Notes: generated from the sequence alone by a model not told the origin. Positions 12,669-25,124 are shown, counted from the first letter of the stretch. The stretch is 64,000 bases of DNA from Methylococcus mesophilus (GCF_026247885.1 NZ_CP110921.1:3107501-3171500); one strand, 5' to 3'. Made by a program: numbers and translations.

Positions 12669-13757
12669 GTGACCGATGTGATCGTCGTCGGAGGCGGAAT
12701 CAGCGGCCTGCTGGCGGCGCGCGAACTGGCCGGGGCCGGCTTGTCGGTCACGATTCTGGACAAAGGGCCTGCCGGGCGCGAGTCCTCGTGGGCGGGGGGC
12801 GGCATTCTGTCGCCGCTGTACCCCTGGCGCATGCCGGAAGCGGTCACCGCACTGTGTGCCTGGAGCCAGCAGCGTTATCCCGCCCTGGCCGCGGAGTTGC
12901 TGGAGGCGACCGGCCTGGATCCCGAATGGCGGCAAAGCGGGCTGTTGATGCTGGATCCGGAAGATGCCGTCCTTGCCGATGCGTGGTGCGAGGCGCACGG
13001 CGTGCGTGGCGAGTGGATCGAGCCCGGCGCCTTGCGATCGCTGGAGCCTCGGCTGGCGCCGGTTTCCGCGCCGGCGATTCGCCTGCCCGAGGTCGCCCAA
13101 GTGCGCAACCCCCGCCTGTTGCACGCAGTACTGGCGGATGTTCGCCGGATCGGCATTGCCGTGGAGGAGGACGCCGCGGTGACCGCGCTGGAAACGCGGA
13201 ACGGAAAGGTCGTGCGGGCGCTGACCGGGCGGGGGGCATTCGAGGCGGAAACCTACCTCGTCACCGCCGGCGCCTGGTCCGCTGAAGTGTTGCGGAAACT
13301 GATTCCGGATCTGCCGGTCGCTCCGGTCAAGGGACAGATGCTGGCGCTCCGGGCGCCCGCCGGACTGGTCGGTCACATCGTGCTGGCGGAAGATCGTTAC
13401 CTCATCCCGCGCCAGGATGGCGTCTTGCTCTGCGGCAGCACCGTGGAGCATCGCCAGTTCGACAAGGTTCCGGATGCCGAAGGGCGGCGGATCCTGCTGG
13501 AGTTCGCCCGCCGCCAAGTGCCGGCGCTGGTGGATGCGGATGTCATCGGCCATTGGGCCGGTCTGCGGCCGGGATCGCCGGAAGGCATACCCTTTATCGG
13601 GGCGGTTCCCTCGGCCGCGAATCTGTATGTGAGCTGCGGCCATTTCCGCAACGGCCTGACCATGGCTCCCGCCTCGGCCCGGCTCGTGGCCGACCTGATT
13701 CTCGGGCGTCCGCCGATCGTTCCCGCTGAACCGTACGGCGTCTCGCGCCGCGGGTGA
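12669..13757 (+). CDS. thiO: Glycine oxidase ThiO (FAD-dependent)
   Basis: About 362 residues. The N-terminus carries the dinucleotide-binding motif VIVVGGGISGLLAARELAGA and a DAO-family fold follows. The late motifs GHWAGLRPGSPEG and CGHFRNGLTMAPASA are characteristic of ThiO. The enzyme oxidises glycine to iminoglycine for synthesis of the thiazole half of thiamine. I chose the GTG at 12669 because GGAGAGG lies 8 bases upstream; an ATG at 12651 would add six residues. It sits 6 kb from the riboswitch-controlled thiC on the opposite strand. Confidence 0.9.
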   Translation: MTDVIVVGGGISGLLAARELAGAGLSVTILDKGPAGRESSWAGGGILSPLYPWRMPEAVTALCAWSQQRYPALAAELLEATGLDPEWRQSGLLMLDPEDAVLADAWCEAHGVRGEWIEPGALRSLEPRLAPVSAPAIRLPEVAQVRNPRLLHAVLADVRRIGIAVEEDAAVTALETRNGKVVRALTGRGAFEAETYLVTAGAWSAEVLRKLIPDLPVAPVKGQMLALRAPAGLVGHIVLAEDRYLIPRQDGVLLCGSTVEHRQFDKVPDAEGRRILLEFARRQVPALVDADVIGHWAGLRPGSPEGIPFIGAVPSAANLYVSCGHFRNGLTMAPASARLVADLILGRPPIVPAEPYGVSRRG

Positions 13758-13797
13758 AGTCGCATAACAATAAGGCATCAGGAGAGAGGTACAGCGT

Positions 13798-14673
13798 ATG
13801 AGCAGAATATTCGAGTTCGGCACCGCCGACTGGGATGCGTCTTTTTCAGCGGAGAAGCGTGGCGACGCGCTGAACGAAATCGAGCAGGGCAAGGTCCTGT
13901 ACTTCCCGAAACTCGGGTTCGGAATCGAGGAGAACGAAAAGGCCTTTCTGTCGCCGCAGGCGGTGGCCAAGAGCAAGAACGTCAGCTTCGATGCGGCCAG
14001 CGGCGACCTGCACGGGACCGGCCCGGCGGTGGCCGACGTGGAAGCGCTGCGGGGCATGATGGCGAGGTTCGCAGGCCGGGCCGCGGGCCTGGTGGCGAGG
14101 CTGCTGCCGGAATACGGTGCCGCACTGGTGCAGGGCCGCACCAGCTTCCGGCCGGTGGAAGCCGCCGGACGCGCGAGTTCCTGGCGCAAGGACGACACCC
14201 GGCTGCATGTAGACGCCTTTCCGTCGTCCCCCGTGCAGGGGAGAAGGCTCCTGCGCGTATTCAGCAACGTGAACCCGGAAGGCCGTCCCCGCTGCTGGCG
14301 GCTGGGCGAGGCGTTCGAACCCATGGCCAAGCGTTTCCTGCCTTCCATCCCGGCGCCGTTTCCGGGCAGCGGCCCATTGCTGCAGTTCTTCGGCCTAACC
14401 AAGAGCCGGCGCAGCGCCTACGATCACTACATGCTGCAGTTGCACGACAAGATGAAGGCCGACATGGCTTATCAGGCCGAAGTGGATCAGGTGCCTTTCG
14501 ACTTCCCGCCATCCACCACCTGGATGGTATTCACCGATCAGGCCTCGCACGCGGTGATGTCCGGCCAGTACCTGCTGGAACAGACCTTCTACTTGCCGGT
14601 CGAGGCCATGCGGGATCCCGACCAATCGCCGCTCAGGATACTCGAGCGGCTGACGGGACGGGTGCTGGTTTGA
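13798..14673 (+). CDS. kdoO: Kdo 3-hydroxylase (Fe(II)/2-oxoglutarate dioxygenase)
   Basis: 291 residues matching the Kdo hydroxylase family, which converts Kdo in lipopolysaccharide inner core to Ko. The segment TRLHVDAFPSSPVQGRRLLR (135-154) supplies the iron ligands His137 and Asp139. His251 in TDQASHAVMSGQ is the likely distal His, giving a complete facial triad. There is no signal peptide, consistent with action at the cytoplasmic side. Its 3' end overlaps the convergent GT9 gene by 41 bases, and that neighbour may act on the same lipid A-core substrate. Confidence 0.88.
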   Translation: MSRIFEFGTADWDASFSAEKRGDALNEIEQGKVLYFPKLGFGIEENEKAFLSPQAVAKSKNVSFDAASGDLHGTGPAVADVEALRGMMARFAGRAAGLVARLLPEYGAALVQGRTSFRPVEAAGRASSWRKDDTRLHVDAFPSSPVQGRRLLRVFSNVNPEGRPRCWRLGEAFEPMAKRFLPSIPAPFPGSGPLLQFFGLTKSRRSAYDHYMLQLHDKMKADMAYQAEVDQVPFDFPPSTTWMVFTDQASHAVMSGQYLLEQTFYLPVEAMRDPDQSPLRILERLTGRVLV

Positions 14674-15727
14674 CCAGCCAGTTCCGTTTCAGGAGGGCAT
14701 CGACGGCAGTCAAGGTCTTCTCGACCGTGAGCTGCGCCATGCAGGTGAAGGCGCCGGCGCAGGTGGGGCGGCGCTCGCAGGGTGAGCAGGGCAGGGCCTC
14801 ATACAGCACCATTGCGTCCTCCCGTCCGGTTTCCAGATAGGGGGCGGTGGAGCCGAACAGGGCGAGGGTCGGGCGTCCGAGGGCGATGCTCATGTGGGTC
14901 AGGCCGGTATCCACGCCGATGCCGAGGGCCGAGCGCCGGATCAATGCGCCGCTGATGGCCAAGCCGGTTTTCCCGGCGAGGTTCTTCAGGCCCGAGCCGC
15001 AGCGGCGCTGAATTCCAGCGGCCCGTTCGGTGTCGTCTGGCCCGCCCAGCATGACGACGGGCCAGCCGTAACGGGTGCTGATCTCGTCGGCCATAGCCGA
15101 CCAGTTCCCATCGATCCAATGCTTCTGCGGGCGGGTGGTGAAGGGGAAGATCGCAACGTAAGGTCCCTCGATGCCGAGCGCTTCCAGGATCGTTCCGGCT
15201 TCCGTCTCGGCCTCGGCCCCCGGCACGAAATCCATGGCGAAAGCCTCGGTATCGAGTCCGAGTTCGACGGCCAGCTTGAGGTAGTCGTTGCCGATCGCGT
15301 TCGACTCGGTGCGGCGGTCGATGCGCTTCGTCATCAGGAATTGGCTGCCTTCGCGCGAGCCGAGGCCGATGCGGGTTTTGCCTCCGGCCAGCGCCGCCCA
15401 TATGCCACTCTTCATGAGCCCTTGCAGGTCCAGGACCCAGTCGAAGCGTTCTTCCCGCAGGCTCCGTACCAGTACACGGAACTCCTTCAGCAGGACGCCG
15501 TAATGCCCTTCTTTGCGTAACTTGGCCCAGCGTGCGCGCGGCCAGGTCGCAACCCGGTCCAGCCGCGGGTTGTGGATCAGCAGGTCCTTGTAGGCCTCAT
15601 CGGCCAGCCAGACCAGCCGTGCGTCGGGAAAGGCCTGCCGCAACACCGGGATCAGCGCGGAGGCGAACACGATGTCGCCTATCGCGCCCAGCCGGACGAT
15701 CAGGATGGATGCAGGGCGCTCCGTCAC
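14633..15727 (-). CDS. Family 9 glycosyltransferase (heptosyltransferase-like)
   Basis: About 364 residues from the GTG at 15727, which overlaps the sulfotransferase stop (GTGA). The longer open frame upstream is a shadow of the sulfotransferase. The N-terminus ILIVRLGAIGDIVFASALIP is the ADP-heptose:LPS heptosyltransferase signature. The C-terminal domain contains GVDTGLTHMSIALGRPTLALFGST, the nucleotide-sugar site. A conserved-looking Cys cluster CSPCERRPTC lies near the end. It probably adds a heptose or another sugar to core oligosaccharide at the cytoplasmic face. Which heptosyltransferase step it performs cannot be told from sequence. Confidence 0.88.
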   Translation of the reverse strand: MTERPASILIVRLGAIGDIVFASALIPVLRQAFPDARLVWLADEAYKDLLIHNPRLDRVATWPRARWAKLRKEGHYGVLLKEFRVLVRSLREERFDWVLDLQGLMKSGIWAALAGGKTRIGLGSREGSQFLMTKRIDRRTESNAIGNDYLKLAVELGLDTEAFAMDFVPGAEAETEAGTILEALGIEGPYVAIFPFTTRPQKHWIDGNWSAMADEISTRYGWPVVMLGGPDDTERAAGIQRRCGSGLKNLAGKTGLAISGALIRRSALGIGVDTGLTHMSIALGRPTLALFGSTAPYLETGREDAMVLYEALPCSPCERRPTCAGAFTCMAQLTVEKTLTAVDALLKRNWLVKPAPVPSAARVS

Positions 15728-16392
15728 AGAAACGGCTCGTCGAAGCAGTAGCCGAAGCGTTCGACGTCCGGACGGTAGTGCGCTTCGATCAGTTCGGCGG
15801 TGGCGTCGCTGTAATAGCGCCGGTAGTCCTTGCTGCGGTCCTGGGCCTTGCGGCTGTGCAGCAGCTTGGGGCAGGCGATGCCGATGCGCCGGCAGGCTTC
15901 TTCGAAATCCTCGGCGAGGCGCTCGTAGCGGCCGACGAAGTCGACGATGAGGTTGCCGCGCAGGTCGATCAGGTAGTCGCTCTGCAGCTCGATCGACATG
16001 TCCGCGTGGTACTGCGGCAGACGCTCGGGGTCGAGCTTCCAGCGCAGGAATTCCTCGAAGCCGTCGATGCCTTCGAGCAGGTCGGGGCGCTCGCGCCGGA
16101 TGTGGTGAAAGGAGCTGACCTGCAAATCCCAGGGGTTGCGCACGAAGGCGAACTTGAACAGCTTCTGGTACAGCTCGCGCGGCAGCATCTCCATGGCGGC
16201 GATGGCTTTGGCGTGGCGCGGAAACTTGGCGCCGATCTCGTGGCCGGTGAGCCCGCTGAGCTTGCTGCACAGGAATTGCGGAATCCGCGCCGGATCGGTC
16301 CATTTGTAGCGCCACAGCGAGTCGCGCACGCTGGTGCCGCCGGTTTTGGCGATATGGACGAAGAGGAAGTTGTAGCGGAGCGAGAGCAACAT
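15724..16392 (-). CDS. Sulfotransferase family protein
   Basis: 222 residues with both PAPS-binding elements: the 5'-phosphosulfate loop FVHIAKTGGTSVRDSL (11-26) and the 3'-phosphate motif FAFVRNPWDLQVSSFHH (81-97, Arg85). This is the sulfotransferase-2 (carbohydrate type) pattern. It begins 1 base after the CYP51 stop and ends in a 4-base overlap with the GT9 gene, so it is inside the thiC operon. The acceptor is unknown. A sugar of the envelope is most likely from the GT9 neighbour; a sterol is conceivable from the CYP51 neighbour. Both are inference. Confidence 0.85.
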   Translation of the reverse strand: MLLSLRYNFLFVHIAKTGGTSVRDSLWRYKWTDPARIPQFLCSKLSGLTGHEIGAKFPRHAKAIAAMEMLPRELYQKLFKFAFVRNPWDLQVSSFHHIRRERPDLLEGIDGFEEFLRWKLDPERLPQYHADMSIELQSDYLIDLRGNLIVDFVGRYERLAEDFEEACRRIGIACPKLLHSRKAQDRSKDYRRYYSDATAELIEAHYRPDVERFGYCFDEPFL

Positions 16393-16393
16393 C

Positions 16394-18015
16394 TTAACTG
16401 TCTAGGGGCAGGATCTTGATCGCCCGGGTCGGGCAGAATTTTTCCGCGGCCTGGGCTTTCTCGGCCAGGGCGGGATCGGGCGTTTCGCTGAGCAGGGTCA
16501 GCCGTCCGTCTTCGTCGACCCGGAAAATTTCCGGCGCCTCGGCCATGCAATTGCCGTGGCCCTTGCACAGATCCCAGTCGACGGCCACCTGGAAAGCGCC
16601 GCGGATGATTTCGGCAGGCGCCTCGCCGGCACTCGCCTTCGTATCCACGGCAGCCGGCGCATTGCGCCTGCGGTAGCGGATCATGCAGGGCGAGGCCGGC
16701 TCGACCACCATCTTCTTGTAGTCGTCCTGGTAGGTTTCGGGCGCCGCCGCCAGCTCGAATTCGTAGTTGCGCAGCAGGACGCAGACGATGGCTTTGATCT
16801 GGAACATCGCGAAGGCGTTGCCCGAACACTTGTGGCGGCCGCCGCCGAAGGCCTGCCAGCCGTACAGGTCCTTGTCCTCGGCCCGTTCCGGGGTGTAGCG
16901 GTCGGGATCGAACAGTTCGGGATTGGGGAACAGCTCGGGAATCCGGTGGGTGACCGAAGGCGCGGCGCAGACGAACTTGCCGGCCTCGATGAGCTTGCCC
17001 TGGACCTCGAAATCCTTCATCACCTTGCGCATCAGCAGGATGAGCGGCGGATGCAGCCGCAGCACTTCCTTGATGACGTTCTCCAGCTGCGGCATCTGCC
17101 GGAGCGATTCGAAAGTCACCCGGCCGTAGGTCTCGAACAGGGCGTCGATCTCCGCCCGCACCCGCCGCAGGTATTCCGGACGCCGCAGCAGCTCTATCAG
17201 CACCCAGGCGGTGGTGCCCGAACTGGTATGGTGGCCGGCGAAGATGGTGGCGATCAGCATCCCGGTGATTTCGTGGGGCGTCAGCTTGCTGCCGTCGTCG
17301 TAGCTGGCGTCGATCAGCATCTGGAACACATTGGTGCTGCGTTCCTGCGACCGGGCGCGCCGCTCCATGATCTGGGTCACCAGTTCCTGCAACCTTATCC
17401 GCGCCTGGTCGCGCCGCTTGAAGACAGGCAGCGGCAGGTTGGGAAAGACGTAGGCGATCGGCTGGATGCCCATTTCCAGATCGCGGTAGATCTCGGCGAA
17501 TTCGGCGTTCAGCTCGTGGCGGAATTCCGAGCCCAGCAGGCAATGGCTGGAGGTGTAGATCGTGAGCTCCTTGGTGAGCTCCAGCAGGTCGATGGTGCCG
17601 GCCTCCTGCCAGTCCCGGATCATGGCCTCGACTTCGGCGACGATGATCTCGGAGTAGGTGCGCATCGGCTTGTCGCGCAGCGCCGGCATCAGCATCTGCA
17701 ACTGCTGGTTCTTACGCTCGATGCGGGCGTCGAACACCACGCCGCGGCCGAAGATCGGCGTCATGATCTTGTAGGCCGGACCCTGGTCGAGGACCTCGTC
17801 CGGGGCACGATAAAAGGCTTCGCTGGCCCGGCTGCCGGTCAGCAGCACCATGTGCTGATGGAACATCCGGAACTCGGCGACGTCGCCGAACTCCCGCCGC
17901 AAGGCCATCATGAAGGCATGCGGGTTCTTGCCGAATTCCAGGATATGGCCCAGCAGGGGCAGGCCGCCCGGTTTGACCGGCGGTTTGTTCGACTGAGGGG
18001 AGTTCATGTTGGCCA

Positions 18016-18016
<1 letters not shown>
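16394..18016 (-). CDS. cyp51: Sterol 14-alpha-demethylase (CYP51) fused to a 3Fe-4S ferredoxin
   Basis: 540 residues. Residues 1-450 are a P450: the CYP51 B-C region motif YKIMTPIFGRGVVFD (82-96), I-helix AGHHTSSGT (260-268), ExxR (317-320), and heme loop FGGGRHKCSG with Cys397. An Ala-rich linker (about 452-470) leads to a ferredoxin with CKGHGNC (Cys484, Cys490) and FCPT (Cys528). A His sits where a 4Fe-4S protein would have its second Cys, so a 3Fe-4S cluster is expected. The fusion removes 14-alpha-methyl groups from sterol precursors and carries its own electron donor, as described for M. capsulatus. Its ATG shares a base with the thiC stop (TGATG), so translation is probably coupled. 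Confidence 0.97.
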
Positions 18017-20050
<2,034 letters not shown>

Positions 20051-20116
20051 GAACCGCTCACGGTAATGCATCGAAGGGGTGATTTCAAGCATTCCGTCCG
20101 GATGGCAATTCCGAAG

Positions 20117-21205
20117 CTAGCGGCGCTCCCCCGGCCCGGTACCGCTCCCGTCTTCGCGCCGCATTCCCGCCTCCCGCACCTGCTGCAGCCATTCCCGCCA
20201 CACCGCCAGGGCCATCGCCAGGATCACCGGCCCCAGGACCAGGCCGATGAAGCCGAAGCTGGCGAGCCCTCCCAGCACGCCGAACATCACCAGCACGAAC
20301 GGTATGTGCGTGGCGCTGCTGATCACCAGGGGACGGATGATGTTGTCGATCCAACTGATTACCAGCGTGCCCCAAAGGGCCAGGGAGATGCCGGCCCAGG
20401 TTTCGCCCTGCAATAAGAGCCAGATGCTGACGGAGCCCCAGGCGAATGGCGTCCCGAACGGGATCATTGCGATCAAGGTCGTCGCGATCCCGAGCACGAT
20501 CGGCGCTTTCACGCCGACTATCCAGTAGCCCAGGCCGGCGAGGAAGCCCTGCGCGAGGGCGGTCAGGACGATGCCGTAGAGGACGGCCTTGACCGTAGCT
20601 TCGATGGTGGCGAAATACCCTTTCAGCCGTTCACCGAGCACTCGGGTAAAAACCTGCCGGACCTCTGTAGCCAATTGCAAGCCGTCGCGGAACAGGAAAA
20701 ACAGGGTGAACAGCGTCATGAACAACACGGTGGCGTTCTGCACCAGGGTGGTCATGATTCCGAGCACCGGGGAGCCGAGGCGTCGGACCCACTCGGGCGC
20801 ATGCCGTTTCAGCAGGCCGTGGAGGTCTTCGAACTGGTCGACCACGGCCTGGAGTTCGTTTCCGAAATAGGGAATATGCGAGACGAAATCGGGCAGCCTG
20901 GGCTTTTGTTCCAGCCAGTCCGGGAGCGAGCGGATCAGTTCCGAGACCTCGCCTTGCAGTAATACGGCGAGCCAGATCAAGGGCGCCAATACCACGGACC
21001 CCAGCAGCGCCGCCGTCACCAGGGCCGAAAGGGTCTCCCGGCCCTCGAACCGCCGCTGGCTCCAGGCATGGAGCGGCCAGGCGATGTAGGAAACGAAAAC
21101 CGCCCAGCCGATCGAAACCAGGAAAGGCCGCACCACCGCATAGGTCAGGCCGGCCAGAGCGGCGAGCAATAGGGCGATCGTGATCAGGCGGAGGCTTCGG
21201 TTCAT
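20117..21205 (-). CDS. AI-2E family transporter / PerM-like permease
   Basis: 362 residues from the ATG at 21205, where the first hydrophobic helix begins (MNRSLRLITIALLLAALAGL); the frame stays open upstream without plausible sequence. Two helices at the N-terminus, a soluble segment, and five or six helices in the second half match the AI-2E/PerM/YdiK family. Motifs include GTPFAWGSVSIWLLL and IPFVLVMFGVLGG. The family contains exporters of small molecules and some Na+/H+ antiporters, so substrate is undetermined. It follows atpG by about 175 bases on the same strand. Confidence 0.88.
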   Translation of the reverse strand: MNRSLRLITIALLLAALAGLTYAVVRPFLVSIGWAVFVSYIAWPLHAWSQRRFEGRETLSALVTAALLGSVVLAPLIWLAVLLQGEVSELIRSLPDWLEQKPRLPDFVSHIPYFGNELQAVVDQFEDLHGLLKRHAPEWVRRLGSPVLGIMTTLVQNATVLFMTLFTLFFLFRDGLQLATEVRQVFTRVLGERLKGYFATIEATVKAVLYGIVLTALAQGFLAGLGYWIVGVKAPIVLGIATTLIAMIPFGTPFAWGSVSIWLLLQGETWAGISLALWGTLVISWIDNIIRPLVISSATHIPFVLVMFGVLGGLASFGFIGLVLGPVILAMALAVWREWLQQVREAGMRREDGSGTGPGERR

Positions 21206-21380
21206 ACTTCGGACGGTTTTCTCAAGCCGGTTCGTGCCCGATTTCGCGGTCGGCTTCGGGTCGGCGTTTGCGGTGCGTCTTCCGGCGGTTTGGCCATGGC
21301 GCACCCTCAAGAGGCGGACATATCTAGGGTGGCAAGAAACCGGAACGGCTTGGCCAGTTTGCGCAACAGGCCGGTGCGTT

Positions 21381-22208
21381 TCAAGCCGGATCCAGGGCTT
21401 CCGCGCCCAGGAGGATGACCTGCAGTTCCTCGGTGACCTCCTCCTGCCGAAGGCGGTTGTTGCCGGAACGCAAGGCTTCCTGAGTGTCTTGGATGCGGCG
21501 GGTGGCGCCGTCGAGGTGACGGATCCGGTATTGGTGCTCGCTCAACAGGGAGCGGTCCAGCAGCCAGTGCAGCACGGCGAACAGATAATGTTCGACGAGG
21601 TGGCGGAAGACCGCATCTGGCTTCTGATACAGCAACGGCGGAAACGGGCGTTCCGATCTTGCGGACGGCTTGCCGAATGGCGGGACGATCCGCGTCTCCA
21701 GCACCGTTTCCGCATCGTCTGCATGGTGCAGCGCGATGATCTGCAGGGGGCCATGGTTCTCGAGGAGCTGGTTGACGGCATCGATCAGTGCGGGAAGCCG
21801 TTCGGCGGTTTCTTCCGCGGTGAGTGGGCCGGGCAGTTGCCGGCAGAGGGGAACGTCGAGGGCGAATTCGGAGCCGATCCGGCTGCCCACGACGATCGCC
21901 GGCTCCCCCGGAGACCACCGCCGCTCCAGGGCGGCGCGCAGGCGGGTGTTGAAATCGCCGCAGAAGCCGCGTTCGGAACCCACCACCAGCCAGGCGGCCG
22001 CAGCAGGCTCGACGGGCAGCAATGCTGGATAGTGGCCCAGCAGTTCCTCCGCGGTGCTCCGCAGCGCCGCCTCCAGATGGCGCTGGCATTCCACGGAACG
22101 TGTCAGCCGGTGGCTCTCGATCACGGCCAGCGTGCGCATGGATTCGAGGATGCCGGCGATTTCGCCCAGCGTTTTCATCCGCCGTCGGAGGATGTGGCGC
22201 CGGCTCAC
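21381..22208 (-). CDS. atpG: N-type F-ATPase gamma subunit
   Basis: 275 residues from a GTG at 22208 that overlaps the alpha stop (GTGA). The N-terminal helix [20 protein letters not shown] and the C-terminal helix with [20 protein letters not shown] are those of the gamma rotor shaft. The middle is shorter and more divergent than in housekeeping F1 gamma, as in N-ATPases. In an intact operon gamma turns inside the alpha3beta3 ring. Here the beta gene is missing from the window. Confidence 0.88.
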   Translation of the reverse strand: MSRRHILRRRMKTLGEIAGILESMRTLAVIESHRLTRSVECQRHLEAALRSTAEELLGHYPALLPVEPAAAAWLVVGSERGFCGDFNTRLRAALERRWSPGEPAIVVGSRIGSEFALDVPLCRQLPGPLTAEETAERLPALIDAVNQLLENHGPLQIIALHHADDAETVLETRIVPPFGKPSARSERPFPPLLYQKPDAVFRHLVEHYLFAVLHWLLDRSLLSEHQYRIRHLDGATRRIQDTQEALRSGNNRLRQEEVTEELQVILLGAEALDPA

Positions 22209-23740
22209 GGACCGTCCTGTCCCGGCCGCGGCAGATTTTGCCTCAGCCACTTCACCCATTCGCCGCGCGCAGCCTCCAGCGCCGGACAGCCGCTCCGGAC
22301 TGCCGTGTTCAACGCGTTCAAAGTGTTCTGAACCGCGGCGGGCGGAACGGCGTCCAGCAGCCCTTCGCTGTAGCCGATCATCCAGGCGAGCTGGAACTCA
22401 GGCGGCAGCGGCTGCAGGCGCTCCTGCCGGAGGATTTCCCGCAGCAGCCGCCCCCGTCGGATCCGCGCTTCCATCCCGCTTTCCAGCCGCGCCCCGAAAC
22501 GGGTGAATATCTCCAACTCCAGGAATTGCAGATAGTCCAGCTTCATCCGCCCGGCTTCTTCCTTGATGCGCGGATGCTGGGCCTTGCCGCCGATGCGGGA
22601 GACCGAGCGGGTGACGTCGATGGCCGGCTTGAAGCCCGCGGCGAACAGGTCCGGGTCCAGGTAGATCTGGCCGTCGGTGATCGAAATCAGGTTGGTGGGG
22701 ATGTAGGCCTCGATTTCCCCGAGCCGGGTTTCGACGATCGGCAGCGCCGTCATGCTACCGCCGCCGTTGGCGGGATTCAGCACCGTGGCGCGTTCCAGCA
22801 GCCGGGCGTGGAGATAGAAAATGTCGCCCGGATAGGCCTCCCGCCCCGGCGGGCGCCGCAGCAGCAGCGACAGTTCGCGATAGGTCTGGGCGTGGGTGCT
22901 CAGGTCGTCGTAGACCACCAGGGTGTCGTGCCCCAGCGCCATCCAGCTTTCGGCGATGGCGCAGCCGGCGAACGGGGCCAGGTATTTGAGGCCCGGCAGC
23001 GCGCCGGCTTCGCCCACCACGACCGTGGTATAGACAAGCGCACCGTAGTTGCGCAGCAGGTCGATGGTGCCGACGACCGCGGATCGCTTCTGGCCGATCA
23101 GCACGTAGACACAGCGCACATCGCGGCCCTTTTGGTTCAGGACCGCGTCGATCGCCAGGCTGCTGCGCCCGGTTCCTTCGTCGCCGATGATGAGCTGGCG
23201 CTGGCCCTTGCCGATCGGCACCAGGGTGTCGACCAGCCGGGTGCCGGTGTAGAGCGGCTGCTGCACGAAGTCGCGCGCGACGATGGGGGGCGAGGGGCTG
23301 TCGAGCGGGCGTCGGGTGCGGGATTCCAATGGACGCCCGCCGTCCAGCGGATTGCCGATCGGGTCGATTACCCGCCCGAGCAGCGCCTCGCCGACCGGAA
23401 CGTCGAGTGTCCTCCCGGCCAGCCGGGCCGAAGTGCCGGCGGTCAGGGTGTCGGTCTGGTGCAGCAGCACGGCGCCGATGCGCTTCCGGGTCAGGGCGAA
23501 CACCACCGCCCAGCTCCCGTCCTCGAACATCAGCACGTCGTCCATTGCCGCCGACGGCAGGCCTGTGATCCAGGCGATGCCGTCCCCGACGGAGGCCACC
23601 GTGCCGTATTCGCCGATGCGCAGTCGGGGCCGGTAGTCGCCGAGGCGGGTGGTTTTCGCGCGCGCGGATGACGGCTCAGAAATCCGGGGCGTTAAGTTCT
23701 CTGACCCAGCGTTCATAGCGGCGATCGATGGGTTGGTCAT
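22205..23740 (-). CDS. atpA: N-type F-ATPase alpha subunit
   Basis: 511 residues. The nucleotide fold is intact, but the P-loop is GDEGTGRSS (186-194), with Arg192 instead of the usual Lys. Walker B is TLVVYDDLS, and the alpha-type segments [20 protein letters not shown] and [15 protein letters not shown] are present. Alpha sites are non-catalytic, so the change may be tolerated. The order alpha-gamma at the end of the cluster, with no delta gene, fits N-ATPases. The first 21 codons overlap the end of the upstream araC gene in another frame, so the start may be secondary. An ATG at 23716 is a possible alternative. Confidence 0.9.
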   Translation of the reverse strand: MTNPSIAAMNAGSENLTPRISEPSSARAKTTRLGDYRPRLRIGEYGTVASVGDGIAWITGLPSAAMDDVLMFEDGSWAVVFALTRKRIGAVLLHQTDTLTAGTSARLAGRTLDVPVGEALLGRVIDPIGNPLDGGRPLESRTRRPLDSPSPPIVARDFVQQPLYTGTRLVDTLVPIGKGQRQLIIGDEGTGRSSLAIDAVLNQKGRDVRCVYVLIGQKRSAVVGTIDLLRNYGALVYTTVVVGEAGALPGLKYLAPFAGCAIAESWMALGHDTLVVYDDLSTHAQTYRELSLLLRRPPGREAYPGDIFYLHARLLERATVLNPANGGGSMTALPIVETRLGEIEAYIPTNLISITDGQIYLDPDLFAAGFKPAIDVTRSVSRIGGKAQHPRIKEEAGRMKLDYLQFLELEIFTRFGARLESGMEARIRRGRLLREILRQERLQPLPPEFQLAWMIGYSEGLLDAVPPAAVQNTLNALNTAVRSGCPALEAARGEWVKWLRQNLPRPGQDGP

Positions 23741-24773
23741 GACCCTTGGCAGTATAGCGGACGGCCTGCAGGCCGATGGACCGTGCTTCGCTCGGACTCA
23801 TGCCGAAGGCATGACGGAAGCTCCTGCTGAAATGGGCCTCATTGCGGTAGCCCACCCGGTAAGCGATCTGGCTGACACGCCTAGGCCGGGAGGCCGGCTG
23901 GGTCAGTTCCAGGAAAGCGCGCCGCAGCCGTTGCTGCTGGATGTAACGGGTGATTCCCCCCAGTGGCTGGAACAGGGAATACAGGTAGGAACGCGACACA
24001 CGGAAGTACGCCGCCAGGGATTCCGGCGTCAGCCGGGGATCGCCCAGATGATCCGCAATATGGCGGCGTACCGTCTCCAGCAAGGCGGCTCCGGCTTCCG
24101 GACGGTCTTCCTCGACCCGGCCTTCGCCGAAATAGGCGCCGATCAGATGGACCAGTCCCTGTGAAATACGGTGGGCCTCCTCGGAACTCAGCGTCGTCGC
24201 GACCTCCCACAGCGTGCGAATGTGCTGGCCTAACAGGCGTCCGCGGGCCGAGTCATGGGCCAGCGACTGACCATGCAGTCGCTCGGGCGCGCCAAGATGA
24301 GGTGCCAGCAAATCACGCGGCAGCATCAGGGTCAGATTGCGGAAATCGCTGGCGCAGGAATCCAGCGGCTGGGTCAGGTCGAGCAGGAAGACATCGCCCG
24401 GCCGTACGGTACTGTGTCTCTTACCCCATTGGCCGCGGGTCGTGCCGTTTTGGTAAACCTGGATGATGCAATGGTCCAGCCCGTCGCGCGCGATCAGCGG
24501 CGATTTGCGCTGAAAGGACTGCCCGACGCTGGCCGTGTCCACCAGCAGCATGGAGCCGAGATGACAAGTCGTCAGCGCTGCGGCAAACGGCGCAGAGCCT
24601 GTTTCGACCTCCCGCTCCACGTCGAAAACGACGGAAATGCTCTCCTTCCAGATCGAATAGCGGTCCTCTGCTGGAAGACCGCCCAGATCGAAGCGGGCGA
24701 TCGGGACGGTGTCCGGAAGTTTTTCTGATTCGCCCTTCAAGTCATTGCCCTCTTGGCGCAGGTGCTTTTTCAT
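23676..24773 (-). CDS. AraC family transcriptional regulator
   Basis: 365 residues. An N-terminal sensor half of the AraC-binding-like type (about 25-210; [20 protein letters not shown]) is followed by the two helix-turn-helix units of AraC (about 265-345; [21 protein letters not shown] and [20 protein letters not shown]). Some 30 extra residues follow the domain and overlap the alpha gene. It sits exactly where b and alpha would be adjacent in an intact operon. It is divergent from the exported-protein genes, the usual layout for a local activator; that relationship is inferred. Confidence 0.88.
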   Translation of the reverse strand: MKKHLRQEGNDLKGESEKLPDTVPIARFDLGGLPAEDRYSIWKESISVVFDVEREVETGSAPFAAALTTCHLGSMLLVDTASVGQSFQRKSPLIARDGLDHCIIQVYQNGTTRGQWGKRHSTVRPGDVFLLDLTQPLDSCASDFRNLTLMLPRDLLAPHLGAPERLHGQSLAHDSARGRLLGQHIRTLWEVATTLSSEEAHRISQGLVHLIGAYFGEGRVEEDRPEAGAALLETVRRHIADHLGDPRLTPESLAAYFRVSRSYLYSLFQPLGGITRYIQQQRLRRAFLELTQPASRPRRVSQIAYRVGYRNEAHFSRSFRHAFGMSPSEARSIGLQAVRYTAKGHDQPIDRRYERWVRELNAPDF

Positions 24774-25124
24774 CGCTGGCGACGGACCGTTGGATCATGC
24801 GCATTCGAATTGGCTCCCCCGTGGCTTTGGTACGAAAGCGGGCCGCCAGCCTTGTGGACACTGCGGCAACAAATCGTGGACGTAGAGTAAAAACGAGTGC
24901 CTCGATTTTATCTACGATGTCGGCCTGGACGCGATATTGGCGTTCGAACGCGCTGGCACATTGGATTTCACGAAACGCCAAGGTGTCATCGGTAACATCA
25001 CCGGGTCACTGCCTTTCGGGAAAACAGGATTTGCAATGAACAGGCTGGCGGCGGATTTCATCCAAGCGGCCGTTTCCGGAAGGTTCGCGTTGCGCCACCG
25101 ACCTCAAGGGATGGTGCGGAGCGG

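Noticed and set aside
14633..16315. Extension of the GT9 gene to 560 codons
   Set aside because: The extra 196 codons are Arg/Ala/Pro-rich and lie over the sulfotransferase. The GTG at 15727 with GTGA overlap is a sufficient start.
22022..23671. 549-codon plus-strand frame
   Set aside because: It is antisense to the alpha-subunit gene, which shows clear ATPase motifs; the opposing translation has none.
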